Counted from the first letter of the stretch, positions 8,921-20,898 are shown. The stretch is 64,000 nt of DNA from Pseudomonas sp. R4-35-07 (GCF_003852235.1 NZ_CP027732.1:4898001-4962000); one strand, 5' to 3'. The notes: generated by a model from the sequence alone, not told the origin. Translations and numbers: made by a program.

Positions 8921-10324
8921 ATGCTGAAGAAGTTGTTCCAGTCATTCCGTTCTCCCTTGCGTCGTACGCAACACATTCGCAGCACGCCTGAAGTGCTTAA
9001 CAGCAATCAGCATTCATTGCAGCGCGCTCAATTCAGCCGTTATGCGGTGAACATCGTCGAACGTTTGCAGAACGCCGGTTACCAGGCCTACCTGGTAGGC
9101 GGCTGCGTACGTGACATGCTGCTCAATATCACGCCGAAAGATTTCGACGTCGCCACCAGCGCCACGCCTGAACAGGTGCGTGCCGAATTCCGCAATGCGC
9201 GGATCATCGGGCGCCGCTTCAAGCTGGTGCATATCCACTTCGGTCGCGAAATCATCGAGGTCGCGACGTTCCGCGCCGGCCACCCGCAAAACGATGAAGA
9301 GGAAGACACCAATCAGTCTTCTCGCAACGAGAGCGGGCGCATCCTGCGCGACAACGTCTACGGCACGCTGGAAGAAGACGCGCAACGCCGCGACTTCACC
9401 ATCAATGCCCTGTATTACGATCCGGTGAGCGAGCGGATCCTCGATTACGCCAATGGCGTACACGATATCCGCAACAACCTGATCCGCCTGATCGGCGACC
9501 CGACGCAGCGCTACCAGGAAGACCCGGTGCGCATGCTGCGCGCCGTGCGGTTCGCCGCCAAGCTCAACTTCGGTATCGAGAAACACACGGCCGCACCGAT
9601 TCGCGAACTGGCACCGATGCTGCGGGAAATCCCGTCGGCACGCCTGTTTGAAGAAGTGCTCAAGCTGTTCCTTTCGGGCTACGCCGCCGACACCTTTGAA
9701 ATGCTCGTCGACCTGCAGTTGTTCGATCCACTGTTCCCGGCCAGCGCCGAGGCATTGGAACACAACCCGACGTACACCCACACGCTGATCAGCGAAGCGT
9801 TGATCAACACTGACTTGCGCATCAAGCAGAACAAGCCGGTGACCCCGGCGTTCCTGTTTGCCGCGCTGTTGTGGCCGGCCCTGCCCAAACGCGTACTGCG
9901 CTTGCAGGACCGTGGCATGCCGCCGATTCCCGCCATGCAGGAAGCCGCCCACGAGCTGATCACCGAACAGTGCCAGCGCATCGCCATTCCGAAACGCTTC
10001 ACCTTGCCGATCCGCGAAATCTGGGACATGCAGGAGCGTCTGCCGCGCCGCAGCGGCAAACGCGCCGACCTGTTGCTGGACAACCCGCGCTTTCGCGCCG
10101 GCTACGACTTCCTGTTGCTGCGCGAAAGCGCCGGCGAGCAGACCGACGGCCTGGGTGAATGGTGGACCGACTATCAGGATGCCAATGACAGCCAACGCCG
10201 CGAGATGATTCGTGAGCTCGGCAGCAAAGGCGATAGCCTAGGCGAAGGGCCGAAAAAGCGCCGCCGCAGCTCCAGCAAGCGCAAACGCAGCGCCGCCGAT
10301 GCCTCGGGCGCAACAGGCGAATAA
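8921..10324 (+). CDS. pcnB: Poly(A) polymerase I
   Basis: 467 residues. It adds poly(A) tails to RNA 3' ends and thereby promotes decay by PNPase, which is also encoded in this window. The class II nucleotidyltransferase signature YLVGGCVRD followed by DFDVATS gives catalytic Asp74 and Asp76; RRDFTINALYYD is the following conserved block. The last 30 residues are Lys/Arg/Ser-rich and probably bind RNA. The ATG at 8921 (MLKKLFQSFR) matches other Pseudomonas PcnB proteins; a GTG at 8912 is a less likely start. Confidence 0.96.
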   Translation: MLKKLFQSFRSPLRRTQHIRSTPEVLNSNQHSLQRAQFSRYAVNIVERLQNAGYQAYLVGGCVRDMLLNITPKDFDVATSATPEQVRAEFRNARIIGRRFKLVHIHFGREIIEVATFRAGHPQNDEEEDTNQSSRNESGRILRDNVYGTLEEDAQRRDFTINALYYDPVSERILDYANGVHDIRNNLIRLIGDPTQRYQEDPVRMLRAVRFAAKLNFGIEKHTAAPIRELAPMLREIPSARLFEEVLKLFLSGYAADTFEMLVDLQLFDPLFPASAEALEHNPTYTHTLISEALINTDLRIKQNKPVTPAFLFAALLWPALPKRVLRLQDRGMPPIPAMQEAAHELITEQCQRIAIPKRFTLPIREIWDMQERLPRRSGKRADLLLDNPRFRAGYDFLLLRESAGEQTDGLGEWWTDYQDANDSQRREMIRELGSKGDSLGEGPKKRRRSSSKRKRSAADASGATGE

Positions 10325-10326
10325 TC

Positions 10327-10809
10327 GTGGAACGTATCTACATCGGCATGGGCAGCAACCTGGCTGCCCCGCAGCAGCAACTGCGCAACGCTATCGAAGC
10401 CCTGGCGCACTTGCCCGACACGGCCCTCGTCGATGTATCCGCTTTCTATCAAAGCGACTCCCTGCTGCCAGGCCAACCGCGCTACACCAACGCGGTGGCG
10501 GCCGTGGACAGCAACCTCACGCCGCTGGACCTGCTCGACGCGCTGCACACCATCGAAAACGACCAGGGCCGCGAGCGCACCGAGCGCTGGGGGCCACGCA
10601 CGCTGGACCTGGATATCCTGTTATTCGGTAATCGCCTGATTGATGAGCCGCGCCTCAAGGTGCCGCATTACCAGATGCACCTGCGGGCGTTCGTGCTTTA
10701 TCCCTTGGCTGAGCTGGTGCCTGCCGACTTTCAGTTGCCCGAGGGCCAAACGCTGGGTGAACTGCTGACAGCCTGCCCATTCGTCGGCCTGGAACGCTTG
10801 CCTCTGTAG
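10327..10809 (+). CDS. folK: HPPK, 2-amino-4-hydroxy-6-hydroxymethyldihydropteridine diphosphokinase
   Basis: 160 residues starting at GTG two bases after the pcnB stop, so the two genes are co-transcribed. The enzyme transfers diphosphate from ATP to the pterin in folate synthesis, giving the substrate for FolP, encoded at 33.8 kb. IYIGMGSNL at the start and RWGPRTLDLDILLFG near residue 90 (the metal-binding DLD and catalytic Arg) are diagnostic. The TAG stop codon lies inside a REP element. Confidence 0.97.
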   Translation: MERIYIGMGSNLAAPQQQLRNAIEALAHLPDTALVDVSAFYQSDSLLPGQPRYTNAVAAVDSNLTPLDLLDALHTIENDQGRERTERWGPRTLDLDILLFGNRLIDEPRLKVPHYQMHLRAFVLYPLAELVPADFQLPEGQTLGELLTACPFVGLERLPL

Positions 10810-10903
10810 GAGCGAGCTTGCTCGCGAAAATCGTCAACGATCACGCGCTCAGCCTGATTGAACGCGGTGCCCTTGGATTCTTCGCGAGCAAGCTCGCTCC
10901 TAC
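10806..10903. repeat. REPIN: two inverted REP sequences
   Basis: A 23-base sequence at 10806-10828 recurs as its exact reverse complement at 10881-10903, with about 52 unrelated bases between. The core GAGCGAGCTTGCTCGCG and the GTAGGAGC edge are typical of fluorescent-pseudomonad REP families. Paired inverted REPs form a REPIN, mobilised by a RAYT transposase encoded elsewhere. Confidence 0.88.
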
Positions 10904-10913
10904 AATCGCGTCC

Positions 10914-10953
10914 GTAACAGGGGTAACACCGCCATCGTAACAAGGCGGTAACA
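10914..10953 (+). repeat. Four direct GTAACA repeats upstream of panB
   Basis: GTAACA starts at 10914, 10923, 10937 and 10948, all in the same orientation and just upstream of a promoter-like sequence. The hexamer equals one half of the CbrB palindrome, but no inverted partner is present. The binding protein is unknown. Confidence 0.55.
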
Positions 10954-10960
10954 CATCCAA

Positions 10961-10989
10961 TTGACTTCCCGTGTCCTCCTCACGACTAT
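10961..10989 (+). promoter_or_regulatory. Sigma-70-type promoter for panB
   Basis: TTGACT (10961-10966), a 17-base spacer and GACTAT (10984-10989). The leader to panB would be about 135 bases. Confidence 0.5.
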
Positions 10990-11131
10990 AGGCGTCCCGC
11001 CGCCGCCAACCCGGCGCTGAAGGGCGCAATCCAGGCCATATAAGCACTGCTATCAAGACGGTGCGCCTGTATAAACGAAGACTCACGCGCGTTACTCGCT
11101 GTTTCCAAGCGCCTGAACGAGGACCCTTTTC

Positions 11132-11932
11132 ATGCCAGACATTACCCTGACCACCTTGCAGAGCCTCAAGCTCAAGGGTGAAAAAATCACCATGCTGACC
11201 TGCTACGACGCGACCTTCGCCCACGCCTGTTGCCAGGCCGGGGTCGAGGTGTTGCTGGTAGGCGACTCCCTGGGCATGGTTCTGCAAGGGCATGACAGCA
11301 CGCTCCCCGTCACCACCGATGAACTTGCGTACCACACCGCCAGCGTCAAGCGTGGCAATGACGGTGCGTTCATCATCGCCGACCTGCCATTCATGGGGTA
11401 TGCCACGCTCGAACAGACCTTCCAGAACGCCGGCAAACTGATGCAGGCGGGTGCGCACATGATCAAGGTCGAAGGTGCCGTATGGCTCGCCGAGTCGATC
11501 CGGCTGCTGGCTGAGCGCGGCGTACCGGTCTGCGCGCACATGGGCCTGACGCCCCAGTCGGTCAACCTCCTGGGCGGCTACAAGGTCCAGGGCCGCAATG
11601 AAGCCCAGGCACGCCAGATGCGCGCCGATGCCATCGCCCTGGAACAAGCCGGCGTCGCGATGATTCTGCTGGAGTGCGTGCCCAGTGAACTGGCCGCCGA
11701 AATCACCCAGGCCGTCAAAGTACCGGTGATCGGCATCGGGGCTGGCTCCGCCACCGATGGCCAGGTGCTGGTGCTGCACGACATGCTCGGCCTGTCGATC
11801 AGCGGCCACGTGCCCAAGTTCGTGAAAAACTTCATGGCCGGCCAGCCCAGCATTCACGCCGCACTGAGCGCTTATGTCAGCGAAGTCAAGGCCGTGACCT
11901 TCCCTGGCGCCGAACACGGATTCTCTGCATGA
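11132..11932 (+). CDS. panB: Ketopantoate hydroxymethyltransferase
   Basis: 266 residues, standard length. It makes ketopantoate from 2-oxoisovalerate and methylene-tetrahydrofolate, the first committed step of pantothenate synthesis. The metal-binding GDSLGMV block (about 43-49), the KVEGA segment and the MILLECVP block with the catalytic Glu are all present. Its stop overlaps the panC start by four bases (ATGA), so the two are translationally coupled. Confidence 0.98.
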   Translation: MPDITLTTLQSLKLKGEKITMLTCYDATFAHACCQAGVEVLLVGDSLGMVLQGHDSTLPVTTDELAYHTASVKRGNDGAFIIADLPFMGYATLEQTFQNAGKLMQAGAHMIKVEGAVWLAESIRLLAERGVPVCAHMGLTPQSVNLLGGYKVQGRNEAQARQMRADAIALEQAGVAMILLECVPSELAAEITQAVKVPVIGIGAGSATDGQVLVLHDMLGLSISGHVPKFVKNFMAGQPSIHAALSAYVSEVKAVTFPGAEHGFSA

Positions 11933-12780
11933 ACACCGTTAAAACCCTGCGCGAACTGCGCGCCGCCGTGACCCACGCGCGCAACGCCGGCAAGCGCATC
12001 GGCTTCGTGCCGACCATGGGCAACCTGCACAGTGGCCACGCGACCCTGGTGAGCAAAGCTGCGCAGCAATCGGATTTCGTGGTGACGAGCATTTTCGTCA
12101 ACCCGCTGCAATTCGGCGCCGGCGAAGACCTCGACAAATACCCGCGCACCCTCGCCGCCGATCAGGAACGGCTGCTGCAAGCCGGTTGCAACCTGCTGTT
12201 CGCGCCAACGGTGGAGGAAATGTACCCCGGCGGCATGACCGGCCAGACCCGCGTCAGCGTGCCGCTGCTGTCCGAAGGACTGTGTGGGGCCAGCCGTCCA
12301 GGGCATTTCGAAGGTGTCGCCACAGTGGTCAGCAAGCTGTTCAATATGGTCCAGCCGGACATGGCCGTATTTGGCCAGAAGGACTATCAGCAACTGGCGG
12401 TGATCCGTGCCATGGTGCATGACCTGAACATGCCGATCCAGATCATCGGAGAGCCGACCGTCCGCGCAGCCGATGGCCTGGCGCTGTCATCGCGCAATGG
12501 CTACCTCACCGAAGAGCAACGCGCGATTGCACCGGTGCTGTACCGCAGCCTCAGCCAGATTGCCGCCGCCATCAAAAGCGGTGAGCGTGATTTTGCCAGG
12601 CTGCGCGCCGAGCACATCCAGCAGATCGAAGCCGCAGGTTTGCGCATGGACTACCTGGAAGTGCGCCAAGGCGTGCACCTGCGGCCGGCCACGCCTGAGG
12701 ATCGGGACATTGTGATTCTGGTTGCGGCCTATCTGGGCGCGACTCGCCTGATCGACAACCTGCATCTGACCCTCGACTGA
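11929..12780 (+). CDS. panC: Pantothenate synthetase
   Basis: 283 residues. It joins pantoate and beta-alanine using ATP. The nucleotidyltransferase HIGH motif is HSGH (34-37) in [10 protein letters not shown], and the KMSKS-like loop is [10 protein letters not shown]. It forms a two-gene operon with panB. The beta-alanine-forming panD, found between panC and pgi in P. aeruginosa, is not here: the next gene is pgi after 226 bases. Confidence 0.98.
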   Translation: MNTVKTLRELRAAVTHARNAGKRIGFVPTMGNLHSGHATLVSKAAQQSDFVVTSIFVNPLQFGAGEDLDKYPRTLAADQERLLQAGCNLLFAPTVEEMYPGGMTGQTRVSVPLLSEGLCGASRPGHFEGVATVVSKLFNMVQPDMAVFGQKDYQQLAVIRAMVHDLNMPIQIIGEPTVRAADGLALSSRNGYLTEEQRAIAPVLYRSLSQIAAAIKSGERDFARLRAEHIQQIEAAGLRMDYLEVRQGVHLRPATPEDRDIVILVAAYLGATRLIDNLHLTLD

Positions 12781-13006
12781 CCCCTGCCAACAGCCCGCCG
12801 ATTGCCCTGATCGCTGTGCCGGTATAAAAAAGTACCGGCTACAGCGCAGACAAAGCCAAGACATATCGACACGCTAGGTTTAATGTAATCGCCCTGCGCG
12901 TATGGTTAGCGCTGTCCGGAACCCGTGGCCAGTTAAAAGACTGGATGTTCCGGATTTTGAAGTGTCCTAAAAGGCAGTCCCTGTAATAAAAAGGAAACCC
13001 GCAGCG

Positions 13007-14671
13007 ATGGCGTACTACCGCACCCCTCATGACGTTACCGCGCTGCCCGCCTGGCAAGCGCTCAATCAACATCGCCAAGCCATGCAGGATTTCAGCATGC
13101 GCGAGGCCTTCAATGCCGACCCCCAGCGTTTTTCAGAATTCACCCTGAGCAGCTGCGGGCTTTTCCTCGATTACTCGAAAAACCTGATCACCGGCGAAAC
13201 CCGCGACCTGCTGGTGGGCCTGGCCAACGAAGTCGGCCTTAAAGACGCGATCAACTCGCTGTATGCCGGCGAGCCGGTCAACTCCTCCGAAGGCCGCCCA
13301 GCATTGCACACCGCCCTGCGCCGTCCGGTAGGCGACAAGTTGTCGGTCAACGGCGTGAACATCATGCCGGACGTGCACAAAGTGCTGAACCAGATCACTG
13401 ACCTGGTTGGCCGCATCCACGACGGCCTGTGGCGTGGCTACACCGAGAAGCCGATCACCGACGTGGTGAACATCGGCATCGGTGGTTCGTTCCTCGGCCC
13501 GGAGCTGGTCTCCGAAGCGCTGCTGTCCTACGCCCACAAAGGCGTGCGCTGTCATTACCTGGCGAACATCGACGGCAGCGAGTTTCACGAGCTGACCATG
13601 AAGCTGCGCGCCGAGACCACGCTGTTTATCGTCTCGTCCAAGTCCTTCAACACCCTCGAAACCCTGAAGAATGCCCAGGCCGCCCGCGCCTGGTACTTGG
13701 CGCAGGGCGGCTCGGAAGCCGAGCTGTACCGCCACTTCATCGCCGTGTCGAGCAACAACGCAGCGGCCGTGGCGTTCGGTATCCGCGAAGAAAACATCTT
13801 CCCGATGTGGGACTGGGTCGGCGGTCGTTACTCGCTGTGGTCCGCGATCGGCTTGCCCATTGCCTTGGCGATCGGCATGTCCAACTTCAAGGAACTGCTG
13901 TCCGGTGCCTACACCATGGACCAGCATTTCCAGAACGCGCCGTTCGAAGACAACATGCCGGTGTTGCTGGGCTTGCTGGGCGTGTGGTACGGCAATTTCT
14001 GGGGTTCGCAGAGCCATGCGATCCTGCCGTACGACCACTACCTGCGTAACATCACCAAGCATTTGCAGCAGTTGGACATGGAATCCAATGGCAAGAGCGT
14101 GCGCCAGGACGGCACGCCGGTCGCCACCGATACTGGCCCGGTCATCTGGGGCGGCGTGGGCTGCAACGGGCAACACGCTTATCACCAGTTGCTGCACCAA
14201 GGCACCCAACTGATCCCGGCTGACTTCATCGTGCCGATCGTGAGTTTCAACCCGGTCTCCGACCACCATCAGTGGCTCTACGCCAACTGCCTGTCCCAGA
14301 GCCAGGCATTGATGCTTGGCAAGACCCGCGCCGAAGCCGAAGCCGAGCTGCGCGAAAAAGGCATCCCCGAAGCTGAAGTGCAGAAACTGGCGCCGCACAA
14401 GGTGATCCCGGGCAACCGCCCGAGCAACACCATCGTGGTTGAACGCATCAGCCCCCGTCGCCTCGGCGCGCTGGTTGCCATGTACGAGCACAAGGTGTTC
14501 GTCCAGAGCGTGATCTGGGGCATCAACGCCTTCGACCAATGGGGTGTCGAGTTGGGTAAAGAGCTGGGCAAAGGCGTCTACAACCGCCTGACCGGCGCCG
14601 AAGAAACCTCGGCCGAGGATGCTTCGACCCAGGGCCTGATCAACTACTTCCGCGGCCGTCACCGCGGCTGA
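13007..14671 (+). CDS. pgi: Glucose-6-phosphate isomerase
   Basis: 554 residues, full length. It interconverts glucose-6-phosphate and fructose-6-phosphate; pseudomonads lack a complete glycolysis and use it mainly for gluconeogenesis and cyclic Entner-Doudoroff flux. The phosphate-binding [11 protein letters not shown], the first family signature [12 protein letters not shown] and the second signature [12 protein letters not shown] are visible. The preceding 226-base gap holds only a weak hairpin (about 12818-12841) and an AAAGGAAA ribosome binding site. Confidence 0.98.
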   Translation: MAYYRTPHDVTALPAWQALNQHRQAMQDFSMREAFNADPQRFSEFTLSSCGLFLDYSKNLITGETRDLLVGLANEVGLKDAINSLYAGEPVNSSEGRPALHTALRRPVGDKLSVNGVNIMPDVHKVLNQITDLVGRIHDGLWRGYTEKPITDVVNIGIGGSFLGPELVSEALLSYAHKGVRCHYLANIDGSEFHELTMKLRAETTLFIVSSKSFNTLETLKNAQAARAWYLAQGGSEAELYRHFIAVSSNNAAAVAFGIREENIFPMWDWVGGRYSLWSAIGLPIALAIGMSNFKELLSGAYTMDQHFQNAPFEDNMPVLLGLLGVWYGNFWGSQSHAILPYDHYLRNITKHLQQLDMESNGKSVRQDGTPVATDTGPVIWGGVGCNGQHAYHQLLHQGTQLIPADFIVPIVSFNPVSDHHQWLYANCLSQSQALMLGKTRAEAEAELREKGIPEAEVQKLAPHKVIPGNRPSNTIVVERISPRRLGALVAMYEHKVFVQSVIWGINAFDQWGVELGKELGKGVYNRLTGAEETSAEDASTQGLINYFRGRHRG

Positions 14672-14683
14672 TCCGGCGACTGC

Positions 14684-14713
14684 AAGGCCAATGTCCGTTT
14701 GGACATTGGCCTT
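14684..14713. terminator. Strong hairpin between pgi and acs
   Basis: A 13-base-pair perfect stem (14684-14696 with 14701-14713) on a GTTT loop, 12 bases after the pgi stop. No T-run follows, so it may protect the pgi 3' end or terminate only partly. Confidence 0.5.
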
Positions 14714-14775
14714 GAACCCTCTCACCTCAGGGTGCATCTTTATGACTTGTCGCAAAACAAGAATAAGGAGCGCTC

Positions 14776-16701
<1,926 letters not shown>

Positions 16702-16713
<12 letters not shown>

Positions 16714-16755
16714 CAACGCTTGAACGGATAGCAACACCTGAACCGATAGCCTCGA
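16702..16755 (+). repeat. Three tandem 18-base repeats at the acs stop codon
   Basis: Units at 16702-16719, 16720-16737 and 16738-16755 share the core TGAACSGATAGC. Because 18 is a multiple of three, each copy carries an in-frame TAG, giving three successive stops. Confidence 0.8.
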
Positions 16756-16761
16756 AATAAC

Positions 16762-16790
16762 CCCCGGCCTGTTCAGGCCGGGGCTGTTAA
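16762..16790 (+). terminator. Probable terminator after acs
   Basis: Nine-base-pair stem CCCCGGCCT/AGGCCGGGG (16762-16770 with 16775-16783) with a four-base loop, followed by CTGTTAA. The T-tract is poor. Confidence 0.6.
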
Positions 16791-16838
16791 ACTGCGCGCC
16801 CCCTTTGTACTCACTTACCCGCAAGCAAGGCGCGCTCC

Positions 16839-17855
16839 ATGACTCCCTTGAACCAGGCGCTGCGCGCCGCTCTCGATCATCGCCAAGACCTGATCAGTGA
16901 ACTGCATGCCCAAGGTACCGATTGCTACCGCTTGTTCCATGGCAGCCAGGAAGGCGCCGGCGGCCTGACAATCGACCGCTACGGTCCGCAATTGTTGGTG
17001 CAAAGCTTCCACCAATCCCTGCAGAGCGCTGAGCTGTTGGACCTGCACCAACTGATCAACCACTACATGGGCCTGGAGTTGCTGCTGGTATACAACGACC
17101 GCTCCCGGGGCAATTCGCGCATCGACCGTGAAGACGCGGTATACCGCGCCGAACCTGCCGCACTGGAAGACCTGATCGGACACGAATGGGGGCTGAACTA
17201 CCGTGTGCGTGGACGGCATGCCGGGCAGGACCCGCTGCTGTTTCTCGACCTGCGCAACACTCGCGGCTGGGTCAAGGACCACAGCGCCGGTAAAAGCGTG
17301 CTCAACCTGTTCGCCTACACCTGCGGCGTCGGCTTGAGCGCCGCTGCCGGTGGCGCACGCGAGGTCTGCAACCTGGACTTTGCCGAGGGCAACCTGGCCG
17401 TAGGGCGCGAGAACGGCCTGCTTAACCCGCATGTGCCGACGATGGAATTCGTGCAGTCCGATTATTTCCCGGCCATTCGCCAACTGGCCGGCCTTGCGAT
17501 CACCCAGCGCCGTGGCCAGAAACTGCCGAGCTATCCGCGCCTGGAACAGCGCCAGTATGACCTGGTGCTACTCGATCCCCCCGCCTGGGCCAAAAGCGCG
17601 TTCGGCACCGTCGACCTGTTGCGCGACTACCAAAGCCTGCTCAAGCCGGCATTGTTAGCCACCGCCGATAATGGTGTGCTCATTTGCTGCAACAACCTGG
17701 CGAAAGTGAGCATGGAGGACTGGCGCGAACAGGTGCTGCGTTGCGCGGAAAAAGCCGGACGCCCTGTACGCGATTGGCAGGCCATGGCGCCGGGAGCCGA
17801 CTTTCCGTCGAAAGATCAGCAACCTCCGCTGAAGACCCTGATCCTGCAATTGTAG
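16839..17855 (+). CDS. Class I SAM-dependent methyltransferase, RlmI/RlmK-like
   Basis: 338 residues. The N-terminal half (about 20-75) holds the RLFHGSQEGAGGLTIDRYG block seen in RlmI-type 23S rRNA cytosine methyltransferases, but the N-terminal PUA domain of RlmI is missing. The Rossmann domain has the SAM loop LNLFAYTCGVGLSAAAGGA (motif I) and LVLLDPPAWAKS (motif IV). It probably methylates a base in rRNA; the target is unknown. It is monocistronic, after the acs terminator. Confidence 0.88.
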   Translation: MTPLNQALRAALDHRQDLISELHAQGTDCYRLFHGSQEGAGGLTIDRYGPQLLVQSFHQSLQSAELLDLHQLINHYMGLELLLVYNDRSRGNSRIDREDAVYRAEPAALEDLIGHEWGLNYRVRGRHAGQDPLLFLDLRNTRGWVKDHSAGKSVLNLFAYTCGVGLSAAAGGAREVCNLDFAEGNLAVGRENGLLNPHVPTMEFVQSDYFPAIRQLAGLAITQRRGQKLPSYPRLEQRQYDLVLLDPPAWAKSAFGTVDLLRDYQSLLKPALLATADNGVLICCNNLAKVSMEDWREQVLRCAEKAGRPVRDWQAMAPGADFPSKDQQPPLKTLILQL

Positions 17856-17930
17856 GAAGTTTCCCAAGCCCTGCGGTTCTTCGGAACCGAAATCCCGTGC
17901 CATACTCCAAGGCACTCTCGTTCGACATAG

Positions 17931-20876
17931 ATGGCGTCACCCATGCCCAAAGGATTGATCCGCGCCCTAGGCGCCTTGTTGACCGCCCTTGCGTTGTACA
18001 GCTTGCTGGGCTTCCTGATTCTGCCCGGCATTGCCCTTCGCATTGCCAACCAACAGTTGGCCGATTACGCGACGGTACCGGCGCGTATCGAGCGTATCGA
18101 GCTCAACCCGTTCAGCCTGGAGCTGACGCTATGGGGCCTGAAAGTTGGTGAACCGGGCAAGGAACAGCTGGGTTTCGAGCGCCTCTACGCCAACCTGCAG
18201 ATCGACAGCCTCTGGACCCGCGCCCTGCACCTGGCCGATGTGCAACTCGATCAGCCCAAGACCGAACTGCTCTTCGACAAGTCCGGTCAACTGAACCTGG
18301 CGCAGTTGTTCAAGTTGCCGCCGAGCGAACCAACCCCCGCCGACCCCGATGCCAAGCCTTTCCCGCTGCGTATCGACAGCATCAAGCTGGCCCGCGGTTA
18401 TGTGCACTTCCAGGATCTGCGACCCAGCGAACCCATCGAATTTCTCTACGACACACTCGACTTCGAGCTGAAAAACCTCAGCACCTTGCCGGAAGATAAC
18501 GCCGACATGACCCTGGTGGCCGCCGGCCCCGAGGGTGGGCAGATCGACTGGAAAGGCAACTTCAGCCTGGTACCGATCACCTCCGAAGGCTCGCTGAAAG
18601 TCACCGACGGCAAGATGAAAGCCTGGTGGCCGTACGTGCGCGATGCGTTGCCGCTGGTGCTCGAGGACGGTGTGCTCAATTTCAGCACCGACTATAAATT
18701 CAGCCTGGCCAAAGAGACCGAACTGAACCTGACCAACACCGCCGCCAGCATCGCGCCCTTTGCGATCAAGGCGCCGGATGGCCGACCCTTGGCACGCCTG
18801 GAACGCCTGGACGTCAGCGAGACCACGGTGGACCTGGCCAAACAGAAGGTGGTGATCGGCAAGATCCGCAGCAACAAGCTGGAAACCTGGGCTGCCCGCG
18901 AAGCCGATGGGCAACTGGATTGGCAAAAGCTGTTCGCCAGCCAACCCGCAAAACCGGCCAAACCCCCGGAGCCCGCCTCCGCGCCAGCCACGGCCGATGC
19001 GCCTGAAGCGCCACCGGCGGCGCCGAACAAACCCTGGCAAGTGCTGCTCAAGGATGTGCAACTGCGCAATTACCAGGTGCACTTGGCTGACCGTCAGGCC
19101 AACCCTGCGGTAGCACTGGAGCTGGGCCCGTTGAACGTCGACGTGCAGAACTTCGACAGCCTCAACCAGAGCCCTTTTACCTTGAAGGTCGACACCGGCT
19201 TGGGCAAGCAGGGCAAGATTCAGGCAACCGGCGAGGTCAACCTGAACCCGGTCAGCGCCAAGCTGAAGGTGAACACCCAAGACATCGACCTGCGCGTCGC
19301 CCAAGCCTACATCAGCCCGTTCATCCGCCTGGAGCTGCGCAGCGGCATGCTCGGCAGCAACCTGGACGTGAACCTGAAAAGCACCGAGCCGCTGGCCCTC
19401 CAGGTCACCGGCCGGGCGCAGATAGATCAGCTGCACACCCTCGACACCCTCAAGTCCCGCGACTTCCTCAAATGGCAGCGGCTGGTGCTGGAAGGCGTCA
19501 ACTACCAGCATGGCGACAGCCTGACGATCGACAAGGTCAACCTGCTGCAGCCCTATGCGCGCTTCATGATCAACGATGACCGCACCACCAACATTGACGA
19601 CCTGCTGATTCCACAGCCGGCCGACAGCAGTACCAAGCCAGCGGCCAAGTCGGCATCAAGCAAAGACAAGCCACTGGGCATCCGCATCGGCCAGATTGCG
19701 ATCAACGACGGCTCGGCCAATTTCGCCGACTTCAGCCTCACGCCCAACTTCGCCACCGCGATTCAACAACTCAACGGCCAGATCGGCACCATTGACAGTC
19801 GCCAGGCCAAGCCGGCCAGCGTCGACATCAAGGGCAAGGTAGACCGTTATGCGCCAGTGACCATCAAGGGCAGCGTGAACCCGTTTGACCCGATGGCGGC
19901 GCTGGACATCGCAACCAGCTTCAAACGCGTCGAGTTGACTACCCTGACGCCGTACTCGGGCAAATTCGCGGGCTTTCGAATCCGCAAAGGTCGCCTGAAC
20001 CTGGACTTGCATTACATGATCACCAAAGGCCAGTTGAAGGCCGAGAACAAGGTGGTGGTCGAGCAGCTGCAACTGGGTGAGAAGGTCGACAGCGCCGATG
20101 CCGTGGACTTGCCGATTCGCCTGGCAATTGCCCTGCTCAAGGACAGCGACGGCAAGATCTCCATCGAACTGCCAGTCACCGGTGACTTGAACAACCCACA
20201 ATTCAGCGTGATGCCGATTGTGTGGCAAACCCTGCGTAACCTCGTGGTGCGCGCAGCGACGGCACCCTTCAAGTTCATTGGCGGGCTGGTTACCGGCGGG
20301 GGCTCGGAAGACCTGGGTAATGTGTCGTTCGCCGCTGGCTCCAGTGAATTGAATAAAGACGCCGAAGGCGCCCTCAACACGCTGGCCAAGGCACTCAAGG
20401 AACGCCCTGCCCTGCGCCTGGAAATCGAAGGGACCGCAGCGGCCAGCAGTGACGGCCCGTTGCTGGCCGCACAACGGCTGGAGCGTGAGTACCAGTACAA
20501 CTACTACAAAATCCTGCAGCGTCGCGGCGATAAAGTCCCGGCCCAGGCGTCATTGCTTGTGGTGCCGGAGAAGGAAAAGCCGCCTTTGCTGGAAGGCATT
20601 TACCGTACCCGCCTGAAACAGCAACCGCCGGCCGAATGGAAAGACCTGGGTAACGATGAGCGCACAGCCAGGCTCAAGGACGGCGTGATCAAGTTCTGGA
20701 GTGGCAGTGACGTGCTGCTGCGCCAACTGGGCCAGGACCGCGCCAGTACCATCAAGGACTATCTGGTGGATAAGGCGCAGCTGGAAGACGACCGCGTGTA
20801 CTTCATTGATGCGCAGTTGGGGCAGGCCGAGAAGGATGGCCGGGTCGTTACGCCGATGCACCTGGATGCTGAGTAA
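17931..20876 (+). CDS. DUF748 / AsmA-like envelope protein
   Basis: 981 residues. A single membrane anchor (about 12-34) is followed by a very long beta-rich periplasmic region made of AsmA-type repeats (DVQLDQPK, INDGSANFADFSL, TLTPYSGKFAGFRIRKGRL). A Pro/Ala-rich linker lies near residues 342-368. The C-terminal part contains VSFAAGSSELNKDAEGALNTL, which resembles the start of an OmpA-like domain. AsmA-family proteins are thought to move phospholipid across the envelope; for this protein that is inference. An ATG at 17943 (MPKGLIRALG) is an alternative start; neither has a good ribosome binding site. Confidence 0.88.
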   Translation: MASPMPKGLIRALGALLTALALYSLLGFLILPGIALRIANQQLADYATVPARIERIELNPFSLELTLWGLKVGEPGKEQLGFERLYANLQIDSLWTRALHLADVQLDQPKTELLFDKSGQLNLAQLFKLPPSEPTPADPDAKPFPLRIDSIKLARGYVHFQDLRPSEPIEFLYDTLDFELKNLSTLPEDNADMTLVAAGPEGGQIDWKGNFSLVPITSEGSLKVTDGKMKAWWPYVRDALPLVLEDGVLNFSTDYKFSLAKETELNLTNTAASIAPFAIKAPDGRPLARLERLDVSETTVDLAKQKVVIGKIRSNKLETWAAREADGQLDWQKLFASQPAKPAKPPEPASAPATADAPEAPPAAPNKPWQVLLKDVQLRNYQVHLADRQANPAVALELGPLNVDVQNFDSLNQSPFTLKVDTGLGKQGKIQATGEVNLNPVSAKLKVNTQDIDLRVAQAYISPFIRLELRSGMLGSNLDVNLKSTEPLALQVTGRAQIDQLHTLDTLKSRDFLKWQRLVLEGVNYQHGDSLTIDKVNLLQPYARFMINDDRTTNIDDLLIPQPADSSTKPAAKSASSKDKPLGIRIGQIAINDGSANFADFSLTPNFATAIQQLNGQIGTIDSRQAKPASVDIKGKVDRYAPVTIKGSVNPFDPMAALDIATSFKRVELTTLTPYSGKFAGFRIRKGRLNLDLHYMITKGQLKAENKVVVEQLQLGEKVDSADAVDLPIRLAIALLKDSDGKISIELPVTGDLNNPQFSVMPIVWQTLRNLVVRAATAPFKFIGGLVTGGGSEDLGNVSFAAGSSELNKDAEGALNTLAKALKERPALRLEIEGTAAASSDGPLLAAQRLEREYQYNYYKILQRRGDKVPAQASLLVVPEKEKPPLLEGIYRTRLKQQPPAEWKDLGNDERTARLKDGVIKFWSGSDVLLRQLGQDRASTIKDYLVDKAQLEDDRVYFIDAQLGQAEKDGRVVTPMHLDAE

Positions 20877-20898
20877 CCCTAAGCTCACCTAAAACAAG

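Noticed and set aside
10914..10953. Treating the panB GTAACA repeats as a CRISPR-like or proven CbrB array
   Set aside because: The repeats are six bases with irregular spacing (9, 14, 11) and no inverted partner, so neither reading is supported; reported only as an unexplained repeat.
13133..14755. A 540-codon minus-strand frame opposite pgi
   Set aside because: Antisense shadow of a complete pgi gene.
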